DNA of 64,000 bases, taken from NCBI GenBank assembly GCA_947471745.1, contig CANJKZ010000117.1:987001-1051000 (forward strand). The letters are read 5' to 3'. Position 1 is the stretch's first letter, and each line of letters opens with the position of its first letter. The notes beneath the pieces were generated by a model, which did no database searches, was not told the DNA's origin, and saw only the letters and a program-made list of their open reading frames with translations. This document shows, one piece after another, positions 54,035 through 64,000 of the stretch. This DNA comes from Closterium sp. Naga37s-1 (lineage: Eukaryota > Streptophyta > Zygnematophyceae > Desmidiales > Closteriaceae). The position numbers and the translations under genes are program-made.

Positions 54035-55285
54035 ATGGGCTCCGCTATGGAGGCCCGTCGCCTTCGTTTCGATGCTGAGGGACGCCCGATCGAGTTCGGT
54101 ACCTGGCAGCGCCAGACCACACGTTTCCTCACCAGCCAGCGTCAGGACGGCGCCACTCTGTGGGCCCACGCGTCGGGTGCTCTCGCGGCACCCCCGTCCC
54201 CCGCCGCCCTGCCGACCGCCCCGGAGCCGACTCCTACGGCCCAGGCGGACTACGACCGTCGGGTCCTGGCTCGGGACGTGTGGCTCTCTCGTGACGCGGC
54301 CGCCGCCCTCACGCTATCGGAGCTTCTCCCCCCGACTGAGGCCGCTCACTTTGACCAGGTGGAGACAGCCAAGGGGGTTTGGGATGCTATTGTGGCTCGC
54401 TATTCCACCCCCTCCTCCGCCTCCCTCAGTCGCCTCCTCATGCCGTTCGTGTTTCCCGACCTAGGCTCGTTTGCGACTGTTTCCGACCTAGTGACTCACC
54501 TCCGCTCGCTTGACGCCGGTTTTCGTTCGGTCTGTACCGACGCACAGCTCCTTGTTGCTCCCCCCCCCATGTGGCTCACTGTGCACTGGTTAGTCACCCG
54601 CCTCCCTGACCGCCTTGCCACTGCCCGCGACGCGCTTCTTCAGAAGCACCCCACTGAACTCACTATAGACCTCCTTCAGACTGCTCTCGGGACCATCGAG
54701 AGCAGCCTCCTCACCGTTGCCTCCGCCACTGATGCGGTGGCCCCCCGTCTCTTTGCGGGGTGTGCCGCCCCTCAGCTTCCCACTTTCACCGCTACCCGCG
54801 CTTCTGCTGCTGTGTCGGTCTCTGAGGACACCGCTGCCGTTTCTGCCGCAGACTGGCAGAAACGGGGCAAGAGTGGCAAGAAGGGCGGGAAGGGGGGAGG
54901 TGGGGGCGGAGGAGGTGGCGGTGGAGGGGGCGGTGGAGGTGGGAGCGGCGGTGGTGGTGGAGGCGGCGGCGGCGGCGGCGGCGGCAGGGGTGCACCAGGG
55001 GGAGGGGGCCTTGGAGGAGGCGCAGGACAGACGGGTCCACCCACAGGTGGTGGCCCGACCGGTGGGGGTGCTGCCCCCCAGCAGCAGCAGCCACAGCAGC
55101 ACCAGCCACAGCAGGGACAGCAGCAGCAGCAGGCACCGCAGCAGTTCCAGCAGTGGGGGCCCCCGCTGCAGTGGGGTCCGCAGCAGCACTGGGGTCCCCC
55201 GCCGCAGTGGGGTCCGGGAGGCCCTGGGAGCACCGGCCGCAGCAGCAGCTCTTCCAGCTGGGCCCCTCGCCCCCCCTCGCCGTGA
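54035..55285 (+). other. Copia gag region
   Basis: The open frame starts MGSAMEARRLRFDAEGRPIE and continues with FGTWQRQTTRFLTSQ, the UBN2-type gag core (AKGVWDAIVARYSTPSSASL, about residues 110-135), then a glycine-rich and a Q/P-rich tail (about residues 280-400). It forms the structural protein of the element's particle. A fossil or near-fossil reading frame. Confidence 0.85.
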
Positions 55286-55329
55286 CGCTGGCCCTTGCAC
55301 CCACTGGTGCCTCACCGGGCCGGGCAGCC

Positions 55330-57750
55330 CCTGTCTCTGTGGTCGCGACGACCACTCTGCCGCGCGGTGCTTCCGCCGCCTCGACGACCTCTACCGGGCT
55401 CGTTGGGGCCCACTGGCGGTCACGCCTCGCTGGTCTCGTCTGTTAACCCGTAAGATTGATGTTTTTTACTTGTCCATGGACGATGCGCGTCAGCATGCTT
55501 TGTATGTTGATGCTGACTTTAGTGCTGAGGGATCTGTGTGCTCGCGTGTTCGTAGTTTAGCCTGCTTGCCTCCTGCTAGTGTAGCCTTGTGCCTGTCTAG
55601 CTTAGGTGCTTGTGTTGCTGCTCTAGGTGCTTGTGTAGCGACTGGGTCAGGTGACCCTCCGGCTGAGGCCTCTCTGTCGTTCACGCTGGAATCGGGCGCG
55701 TCTCAGTGCTTCTTCCGCGACCACACGACCCTTACGCCACTCCTCACTCCTGTGTCAGTGGCTCTGGCTGATCCTACCTCTGGACCAGCCGTTGCGCGTA
55801 GCTCCACCACCCTCCCGTGCCCTGTGGTCCCCTCTGGTGTCCTGCGCGGCCTCCACATCCCCTCGTTCACTCGGAACTTGGTGGGTGTTGGATACCTCCA
55901 GGACAGGGGGATCACGGTTACCTTCGTGGGGGGTGGGCAGACTGCAGTCTGTACAGACGCTACCACAGGTCCTGTTCTGGCCACGTTCACCAGGGAGCCC
56001 CGCTCCGGTCTCTACGTTCTCCACACCGAGCGCTCCCCGGTCGCGTCCTCCCCTCAGGTCGTTGCGTCCCCTCCGGCCCAGGTCCCCCGTCCAGTTGCGG
56101 TGTCTAGCCAGGTAGTCGTGTCCAGTCCGTTCGCTGTGTCCAGTCCAGTCGCTGCGTCTTGCTCCTGTCGCTCTCTCGCCCACCGCACCGTCCTGTGGCA
56201 CCACCGTCTTGGCCACCCGTCGATCCCGCGCCTTCGTGGCATGCTCAGTCAGGGACTAGTTACAGGTCTCCCACGCACCTTTCCGTCGCTCCCTCTCTCG
56301 CTTGCCCCTCCTTGCTCTCCGTGCGTCGCCGGTCGCTTACGCGCCACTCCCCACTCCTCCTCCCTTCGTCCGGCCACCGCTCCCTTCGAGACTCTCCACT
56401 TGGACGTCTGGGGCCCTGCCCCGACGCAGGGGTCTGGGAGGGAGCGTTACTTTCTGGTGGTCGTTGACGACTTCTCCAGGTACACCACAGTGTTCCCTCT
56501 TGCGAAGAAGTCCGAGGTGACTGCTACGCTGATCAGGTGGCTTCTAGCCACTGAGGGCACTCGTGGTCGTCGAGTCAGTTGTCTCCACTCCGACCGTGGG
56601 GGCGAGTTTCGCTCCGGCATTCTCGGCGGATTCTGCGGCGAACAGGGCATCACCCAGTCCTGGACGCTGCCAGAGTCCCCACAGCAGAATGGGGTTGCTG
56701 AGCGCCGCATAGGCTTGGTCATGGACATCGCCCGCACGTCCATGATCCATGCCCGTGCGCCCCATTTTCTGTGGCCCCACGCGGTTCGCTACGCCGCACA
56801 CCAGCTGAACCTCCAGCCGCGTGTCTCGCGGCCCGAGGTTTCACCGACCAGTCTTTGGACTGGTTCCCCTGGTGTTGGGTCGGCCTTTCGAGTCTGGGGC
56901 TGTCTTGCGCAAGTCCGCGACACCTCTGCGGACAAGCTCTCGGCACGCGCCGTCGACTGTGTCTTCCTTGGTTTCCCGGTCGACTCTGCTAACTGGTCCT
57001 TTTACCACCCGCCCCTCCACCAGTTCCTCGACTCCCGTGACGTCAGATTCGACGAGTCCGTGTCCTACTACACCCGGTACCCCTGTCGAGGTCTCCCGGT
57101 ACCCCCTCCCCCTCTTTTCCTCGCACCCTCTCCTCCTCCTGCTCCCGCTCCTCCGGTACCACCGCCCCCCCCTGGTCCTGCCCCGTCTGGTGTGTCCCAC
57201 GCTACCCCTCTACCCTCGGTCGCGCGTCAGGTAGCGTCTCCCTCCCCGCAGTCCTCCTCACAGTCCCCTCAGCAGCCTTCGGCACTTCCGCGACAGGTTA
57301 CTGTGGACTCGGTTGGTGTTGGAGCTGGAGGTGCAGCCGCTGGCGGTGCTCGGTCTGGGGGTCCTCGGTCGCGGGGTGCTGGAGCTGGAGGTGCTGGCGC
57401 AGGTGGCGCTAGCTCTGGGGCTGCTGGAGCTGGAGGTGCTGGCGCAGGTGGCGCTAGCTCTGGGGGTGCTGGAGCTGGAGGTGCTGGCGCAGGTGGCGCT
57501 AGCTCTGGGGGTGCTGGAGCTGGAGGTGCTGGCGCAGGTGGCGCTAGCTCTGGGGGTGCTGGCACTGGAGGTGCTGGTTCTGGGGGTGCTGAGTCTGAGG
57601 AGTCTGACCCTGGTTCTGCGGAGTCCACTCCACCTCCCCACCGCCACGACACACGCCTCCAGGCTGCCCGCCGGCGTGAGCGTGAGGAGCAGGAGCGGTT
57701 GGAGAGGGAGCGGCAGGAGCTGCGGGTGCTGGACCTTCTGGAGCAGCAGC

Positions 57751-57826
<76 letters not shown>

Positions 57827-57832
57827 GCAGCA

Positions 57833-57864
<32 letters not shown>

Positions 57865-60103
57865 CGCAGCCGCCACCGCAGCTTCCTCTGGAGCGGCAGT
57901 TGTTCCCACCTGTGAGTGGCCTGCGGGCCCTTGGTTTTTCCTCCTCTCCTCCTGTCCGCTCCCAGTCTCCTCCTGTGTTTGTTCCTCCGTTGCCTCCTCC
58001 TGACAATCGTCCGGCAGTCTGGTCTTCTCCTCCTCCCCAGTCTCCTCCTCCTTCGGTCCGTCGCGACTTGGTCACTCGTTGTCCTCCGCGTGCTCGTCAC
58101 TCGTCCCCTGTTACTGACCTCCACACTGCCCTCCTGTGTACGTCTCGTTGTCGTTCTCCTTCTCCTGTGTCCGTTCTCCCGTCTCCTCCTCCGTCCTCTC
58201 TCCCAGCCCTCCCCACTCCTATCACTGACTACTACCGCACTGTTCGTCCTGTTGCCGCACGTGTCCTCGCCACTCTTGTCACCGACTCTCGTTTCCCTCC
58301 GTCGTCTGCCTCGGCTCTTACTGCCGCTGTCGCTGAGTTTGCTGCCGCCAGCCGCCTTGACTACACCACCCGTGTGGTGCCAGCTCCTCCCTACCGTCCT
58401 CTGTCCGTCGGGGGTAGGTTTGCCCTTGGCTGTGACGTCCTAGAGGACAGAGAGTCTGAGCTGGAGTACTGGGCAGCCGCTTCTCCCTCCGTGTGTGCCA
58501 TGCTGCTCTCCCCTGAGGGAGACCCCGACGCCCTTGACATACCGACTCCTCGCACTTATCGCGAGGCAGTGTCAGGAGCGTGGGCCTCTCAGTGGAAAGC
58601 GGCTATGGACTCAGAGTTGGCGTCTTGGAGATCCACAGGCACCTACGTCGACGCAGTTCCCCCTCCCAGGGCGAACGTAGTCGATGGCATGTGGCTCTTC
58701 AAGGTGAAGCGGCCGCCTGGAGCACCGCCGGTGTTCAAGGCGCGCTACGTGGCTAGGGGCTTCAGTCAGCGTGAGGGAGTTGACTTCTTCCAGACCTTCG
58801 CCCCGACCCCGAAGATGACTACTCTTCGGGTGTTACTCCACATAGCAGCGCAGCGAGACTACGAGCTGCACTCCCTCGACTTCTCCACTGCGTTCCTCCA
58901 GGGCCGACTGCACGAGGAGATCTGGCTGCGCCGTCCTCCTGGCTTCACTGACACCTTCCCACCTGGGACCCAGTGGAGCCTGAGGCGACCAGTCTACGGT
59001 CTCCGCCTGTCCGTGAGTGGCACGACACTCTTCGCTCCACGCTTCGTGACCTTGGGTTTAGCCCGTCCTCCGCCGACCCGTCGCTGTTTGTTTGAGCGGG
59101 TTCTACTCCTTTCTTTATCCTTGTCTACGTCGACGACTTGGTGTTTGCTACAGCAGACAGGGCAGCCCTGGCTCAGGTGAAGTTCGAACTGCAGAAGAGA
59201 CACAAGTCCACTGACCTGGGTGAGCTGCAGCGTTACCTTGGCTTGCAGATCACCCGGGACAGAGCCGCTCGCACCATCACACTGACGCAGTCACACATGG
59301 TGCAGCAGGTCCTTCGGCGGTTCGACTTCCAGTTCTCCACCACACAGCCCACTCCTCTTGCTGTTGACCACAGACTCACTGGCCCCTTTCCCGACGAGCC
59401 TTTTGAGTCCAGTGGTCCCTACGCAGAGCTGGTGGGCTGCCTCATGTACCTGATGACTTGTACTCGGCCGGACCTCGCCTTTCCCCTCAGCGTCCTCTCT
59501 CGCTTTGTTGCGACTGGGAGACACCATCCTGTCCACTGGACAGCTGCTGTGAGGGTGGCGAAGTACCTGGCGACTACATCAGGCATGGGGCTTGTGCTTG
59601 GAGGGACTCACCCAGTGGCGTTGACTGGTTTCTGCGACTCTTCCTACGCTGACGACGTGGAGACTCAGCGCTCGACTCAGGGTTACTGCTTCAGTCTGGG
59701 AGCTGGTGCTGTGTCGTGGAGGTCTACACGGTCGTCGTCTGTGGCTACTTCCAGTGCAGAGGCAGAGATCTACGCTGGTGCCATGGCGGCACAGGAGCTT
59801 CGCTGGTTGACCTTCTTGCTCGCCGACCTTGGTGAGCGGCCTCGCTCTGCACCGACCTTGTACGCTGACAACAAGGCCATGATCCTCCTCTGTCGAGAGC
59901 CTCGACTGGAGAGCAGAGTGAAGCATATTGACGTGAGGTACTTCCTCCTGCGAGAGCTGCAGCGACGCGGCCAGGCACGCCTGGACTTTGTGGCCTCAGA
60001 GGCCAACACTGCAGACGTCTTCACCAAGGCCTTGGCGCTTGGTGATCACCACAGGTTCTGTGTGCAGTTGGGGCTTGTTGAGGTAGGCCCTCGGTTGCTG
60101 TAG
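55330..60103 (+). other. Copia pol region (protease, integrase, RT, RNase H)
   Basis: Zinc-knuckle-like and protease parts (LESGASQCFF, about 55690) are followed by GAG-pre-integrase HHRLGHPSIPR (about 56200), integrase HLDVWGPAP, HSDRGGEF and PQQNGVAERR (about 56400-56710), a variable linker with GAGAGG-type (57365-57600) and CAG/polyQ (57745-57830) repeats, reverse transcriptase DFSTAFLQGRLHEEIWLRRP (about 58870-58950) and STTWCLLQ-side sequence, and RNase H with SSYADD, AEAEIYAG and KHIDVRYFLLRE (about 59635-59950). About two breaks are apparent. Confidence 0.88.
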
Positions 60104-60309
60104 TCTTGTTGTTTGCTCTGCATGTTGTGCTTCCTATTTATATCCTAGTGAACTCTTGAACTGGCCTTGTGGCCGCTTGCTTGCGCTCGGAATTTGTGTG
60201 GTGTCCTTGAGATCCACCCTGAGCTTGCCTTGTTTCTTGCTTTGACTGGTCTTGTGACCGTTTGTTCACCTTGCTTGCTTTGATGCCCTTCACTTAGCCT
60301 ATGGGGGTG

Positions 60310-60436
60310 TGTCAAATGTAATTCTATGCTTGTAGGCTACAGTGAGTAGCACAATAGGGAGTACAGTTGTTAGGGTTGCATATTTGTACTCTCACACTTT
60401 CTAGTTTCGACATTCCGTTGCATTCCTATTCTGAGA
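60310..60436 (+). repeat. Copia 3' LTR
   Basis: 127 bp, followed by TGCGG (60437-60441). By eye it is identical to 53111-53237. Confidence 0.95.
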
Positions 60437-60441
60437 TGCGG

Positions 60442-63220
60442 GGAGGGTGGAGGAGCTGAATGGGGTGAGCGGAGGACTTGGAGATGAGAAGGGAGACATG
60501 AGGGAGAATGACAGGGAGGGAGTGGTAGGAAGGATACGAGATGGGTGCACAAGAGAGAAGATGGGAGGGGAGGGAAGGAGGGGGAGCAGTGGGGAAGGAA
60601 AGGGAAGTTGAGGGAAAGGAGAGGGGGGGAAGAAAAAGGACGAAGGTGGGGGATCAAATGGCATGATCATCAAGGAGAGAAGGCTCCTTTCGCCAATTCA
60701 GCCTCTTTGTGCCCTGAGTGAACCCATATCGAACCGGCCCAGGTTCAACTCAGACGTAACAAAATTATCCGAGTTGCAATGGAGGAGGGGTGGGTACATG
60801 GAGAAGGGGGATGGAGTGAGGTTTGCGAAAAAATCAGGTTTTGGATTACGTCATCATTTTGCAAAGTCACGCGCAAGTCAATCTCTGCTGCAGAGACACC
60901 CCATTCCCCCCAACCCCCTCCCGTTCCACCTCGCCCTGGCAACCCTAAATCCTCTGCAAGCGCATAGTCACCACGTCCTCCTCCACCCTCTCCCACTCCA
61001 CGTCGCCCCCTTGCTCATCCCACACCCTTCCCAATGCCTTCCGCTTCCAAACAATCCCCCCAAGCATGCCAAATGCAGCCGCGAGCATATCTACTTGAAA
61101 CGCCACTTCTACTGAACTCGACTTGGTCGAGTTGTTTTTCGAAAGAAAAAACAAACTCGTAACTCGACTCGAATGCCCATGTATAATGCTGGTGTGTGAA
61201 GGGGAAGGAAGTGGGGGGAATGGGGGAGAGGGAGTGGGAGTTAGGGTCATCGGGTAGTGGCAGAGAGCTGATGGCATCACACCCAAGAAAGCAGTGCATA
61301 GATTTGTTCTATGGGGATTTCTTTGTGGAAGCTTCCTAAAAGCCCCCATGCCGGTCAGCCCCATTCCGCCCTGGTGGAGCTGCCCTGTTGTTTGAGAGCC
61401 ATGCTGCCCTGTCTCTGCAGCACACGCCGCTGCCACTGCTGTCAAGGCTGCGCCGCCCCATCACCACGCTGATGCTGTGACTGCAATCCACGCTGCTGCC
61501 CACCATGCCACCACCGCCGCCGTTGTGGGCACTCACGGTGATGCCATGCTGCGGGCACCGGGGGAAGCGCAGGGAGGAGGAGGGTGCGGGCATGATCGTG
61601 CCCGTGAGGATGGCATGCATGGGACTACACCAGCCGTGCGCGCACGCACACTCCATCCATGCCCGCGTACCCCTGTCTTCCTGCCCCTGCAACTCCCCTC
61701 CCACCCACCGCCCCTGTGCCTACGCGCATGATCAAACTGCCACTCATGCTTCTCGCCATGTTCTGAACCACGCCCCCCCACCCCTCCGTGCTCCACCCTG
61801 GTGGGACGAATGTGAGAAGCAGAGGAGAAAGTGGTACTTAGGACACTACAGACACATGGGAGGATGACGGATGGCATGGCATGGGAGGCAGTCACAGCAG
61901 TGGCGCATGTACAAAACATACCCAAGGAGTGAGGAATGGCGGCTCCTGCACTGTGCTAGACACACCCATGCCACCATCCGCGCCACCACGGCCACCAATA
62001 TCCGCGTCCCCACATGCTGCTCTTGACTCCCCATTCCTTCCTCCCCTTCCTCGCCCGCTCCCCCTGCTGTCCCCTCCCACGCTCGCTGCCTCTCACTCCT
62101 CTATCTGCCCCCCACTTCACCCTGCTGCTCCTTTGCACCCGCCGCCAGTCTACCCGCACTGCCTGCGGCGCTTGCGGCGTCAAGGCGAAGCAGCCCCAAG
62201 AAGGAGTAGAAGGCCGGCACGGGTGCTGCGAGGCTGACTTGGGCGGGCGGCGGTATGGAGTGGCGCGACAGGGAGAGCAAGGGGTGGGAGGAGGGACACG
62301 GGGAAATAGGGAGGAAGGGGAAGCGGGAAGGAAGGGCAAGAAAAGGGGGGGTGGGGGGGGAGAAGGAAGGTGAGATTAGGGCAGTGGGGGCGGAGAGAGG
62401 GGTTGGGAGGTGCAGCACGAGTGCGGCTGCCCCTCTCCCTTGCGCTCTTTTCTTCCCCCTCCCCATCATCCTTTCCCATCCCCCTCATCTTCCCGCTCGT
62501 CCACCAGCCACCGCCGTGCCTCAGTCGCCGCCGCCTCCCATGCCTTCTCGCCCTCCCCCTCGCTCGAACAAGTTGCCAAAGGACAAGGAGCCGATGGAGG
62601 AGTGACGGTGCCAAGCACGCTGCACTCCTCGGTGCCGCTATGCCTAAGCTGGCAGCGCTGGGATTATAACGCCTCGCTACCCACTGGGTCAAAAAGAGGG
62701 TTATATTTGAGGCGCAGTGGAGGCACTCAACCTTTATGTGTAAGCCCCACAGGCGTTACAAACGTCCCCCCCTGGAGCCAACGCCCTCGTTGGGAACGGA
62801 GTCGGCCCTCGCAAGGACCTCGCAAGGATGGAGAGCACGGATCAGAATGGGAAGCTTGGACGTCTTTATGCGCAGCGACTGGAATGGGGAGCAGAATGCG
62901 GGACGCGAGGAGGCAAGGGGCTTTCGAGGCGCAAAAAAAAACGGGATGGGGAATGGAGTGAGTGGTGCGGGGAAGAATCTTGTCGGATCGACTTACGCGC
63001 ACACTGAACCCCCCCCCTGCCTCTAACCCCCCCCTCCTCTCCCCTTCAGAAATGACGATTTCCTATCCTACCTGCAGCAAGGTTTTCATTGGATCGATCT
63101 ACTCGCACATCGATTATCCCCCCCTCTTTCCCCCTCGCGTGCAAGCCTGCGCCTCAACGGATCAACCCACGGGCAGTTATCTCCTAATGCGAGCAATAGA
63201 GTGAACCCAGTTCGAGTGAG
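60442..63220. other. Low-complexity region without a supported gene
   Basis: 60442-60660 is G/A-rich. A minus-strand stretch at about 61110-60952 reads VDMLAAAFGMLGGIVWKRKA, then VEEDVVTMRLQR, and could be an exon, but no family or clear borders are seen (confidence about 0.25). A short hairpin AACTCGACTTGGTCGAGTT lies at 61115-61133. 61330-62700 is C/G-rich with proline- and alanine-rich frames in several registers. Confidence 0.4.
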
Positions 63221-63224
63221 TGAA

Positions 63225-63510
63225 CTCAGTGCGACAGACCCTGGCACGACGGACTTCAGCGTTACAGACCCCACTGCGACTGACCCCACTGCGACTGCGA
63301 CATGCCTCAGCGACAGACCCCCAGTGCGTCAGACCTCGATGCGACAGACCCAGGTGCGACAGACCCAGGTGCGACAGACCCAGGTGCGACAGACCCAGGT
63401 GCGACAGACCTGCGACAGACCCAGGTGCGACAGACCCAGGTGCGACAGACCCAGGTGCGACAGACCCCAGTGCGACAAACGGCAGTGCGACATACTTTAG
63501 TGTGACAGAC
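63225..63510. repeat. 15-bp CCCAGGTGCGACAGA repeat
   Basis: About eighteen units of GCGACAGACCCAGGT and variants (CCCCAGT, CCCCACT, CCTCGAT), some shortened. The plus strand reads ATDPG pentapeptides in one frame and RQTQV in another; the minus strand reads VAPGS. It is treated as a repeat rather than a gene. Confidence 0.9.
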
Positions 63511-63745
63511 GTCATGGATCCAGCGCGCTGCCTTGTGTGGAGCAACAGTCGCATCGCCATGCCGAAGTTCTTCCAATGAGGAGCGCAAAATCAAGACGGA
63601 AAGGGTGATCACTAGGCAATTGATACGTCATCACCTGGCAATCGGAGTACTCGCTGTGCTTAAAGCGACGTCGCACTTTGACGTGTAAAACAATGGAGCA
63701 CAGATGTTGAATACAGTTTCATCGGCAAGCGTCAACAGCTGACCC

Positions 63746-63826
63746 GTGCTCAGCAGGATTCGAACCTGCGCGGGCAGAGCCCAACAGATTTCGAGTCTGT
63801 CCCGATAACCACTCCGGCATGAGCAC
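63746..63826 (-). tRNA. tRNA-Ser (anticodon CGA)
   Basis: 81 nt on the minus strand, identical to the tRNA at 32197-32277 except for one base, position 34 of the anticodon: the loop CTCGAAA gives anticodon CGA (codon UCG). The acceptor stem, A and B boxes and long variable arm are all intact. The nearest T-run downstream is about 55-60 bases away (TTTT near 63686), so the terminator is less obvious than at the first copy. Confidence 0.96.
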
Positions 63827-64000
63827 ATCTTTCTGTGAAAACAGGAGCACAACCTGGTTTGACGAGTCGTAGCAGCCCCACCTAGCCTTGCCTCATCCAT
63901 AATCTGCTCGTGACCCACTATTGACTCACAAGTATCAAACAGCCCAGCCCATCACCCCTCACTCACTCCCGAATCACCTCCGCCCTCTGCTTGTCACTCC

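Larger units (their letters stand above)
53111..60436 (+). mobile_element. Ty1/Copia LTR retrotransposon, young
   Basis: 7326 bp with 127-bp LTRs (53111-53237 and 60310-60436) that I read as identical, and the 5-bp duplication TGCGG on both sides. The primer site TGGTATCACGAGTAGG begins at 53238, and the polypurine tract CTATGGGGGTG ends at 60309. In order: GC-rich leader (53280 to about 53800), gag (54035-55285), then protease, integrase, reverse transcriptase and RNase H to 60103. The element looks almost whole, with about two breaks apparent. LTR identity implies very recent insertion. The LTR ends in GA rather than CA. Confidence 0.95.

Noticed and set aside
57544-57909. Poly-alanine, poly-glutamine and poly-cysteine frames
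   Set aside because: All come from the CAG repeat in the Copia linker read in different frames and strands.
62180-62692. Arginine-rich 170-aa minus frame
   Set aside because: GC-rich composition, no recognisable domain, and competing frames on both strands.

Overview
This window is nuclear DNA of a green-lineage eukaryote, most likely a streptophyte alga or an early land plant. The evidence is spliced host genes with GT-AG introns (ARPC5 of the Arp2/3 complex with a plant-type C-terminus, eIF2D, a PPR protein), two eukaryotic type II tRNA-Ser genes, chromodomain Gypsy and Copia retroelements primed by initiator tRNA-Met, hAT transposons and a Helentron. The exact taxon cannot be fixed from the sequence alone; the Copia gag style reminds me of zygnematophyte algae, which is an impression only. 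Most of the window is mobile or tandemly repeated DNA.

Layout. 1-829 is a copy of 27528-28368 and carries one exon of ARPC5. At 830 it joins abruptly to a 5'-truncated Helentron (Rep, Pif1-type helicase, endonuclease; to about 6110), itself interrupted by an LTR-element fragment and a 501-bp MITE. A decayed multi-exon RPA-like gene follows (6307-9220) with a pogo-like MITE in one intron. 10.09-13.1 kb is simple and minisatellite DNA. 13.1-29.7 kb is an ARPC5 locus in which single exons have been copied many times: about fifteen pieces of an 'EALKAA' exon, eight pieces of the 'DANWEVVQRALVAVEDVDG' exon and several pieces of the terminal exon. A Gypsy element (13367-19132) and a Copia element (20273-26064) sit inside this array with clean 5-bp target duplications. 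A decayed PPR gene lies convergent to it (about 29.9-31.3 kb).

32.2-33.6 kb holds a tRNA-Ser(AGA) and a leucine-rich-repeat gene fragment. 34.1-48.2 kb is a complete eIF2D gene on the minus strand, with nine exons from the MCT1/PUA domain to the SUI1 domain. It has been hit by two hAT transposons. hAT1 (34143-39284, with an apparently intact 839-aa transposase) lies in the last coding exon and replaces the final dozen residues. hAT2 (43431-46930, decayed) lies inside a duplicated copy of exon 3. hAT1 in turn carries a 1.4-kb LTR element in one of its introns.

48.2-53.1 kb is largely gene-poor, pyrimidine-rich and repeat DNA. 53111-60436 is a young Copia element with LTRs that look identical by eye. 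60.4-63.7 kb is low-complexity DNA, and a tRNA-Ser(CGA) lies at 63746-63826.

The recurring theme is copying of individual host exons with their splice signals (ARPC5, eIF2D, PPR), often beside short palindromes. The strongest candidate for an undescribed phenomenon is the ARPC5 exon-amplification array. Exon boundaries were read by eye from splice consensus, open phase and family resemblance; no alignment or search was run.
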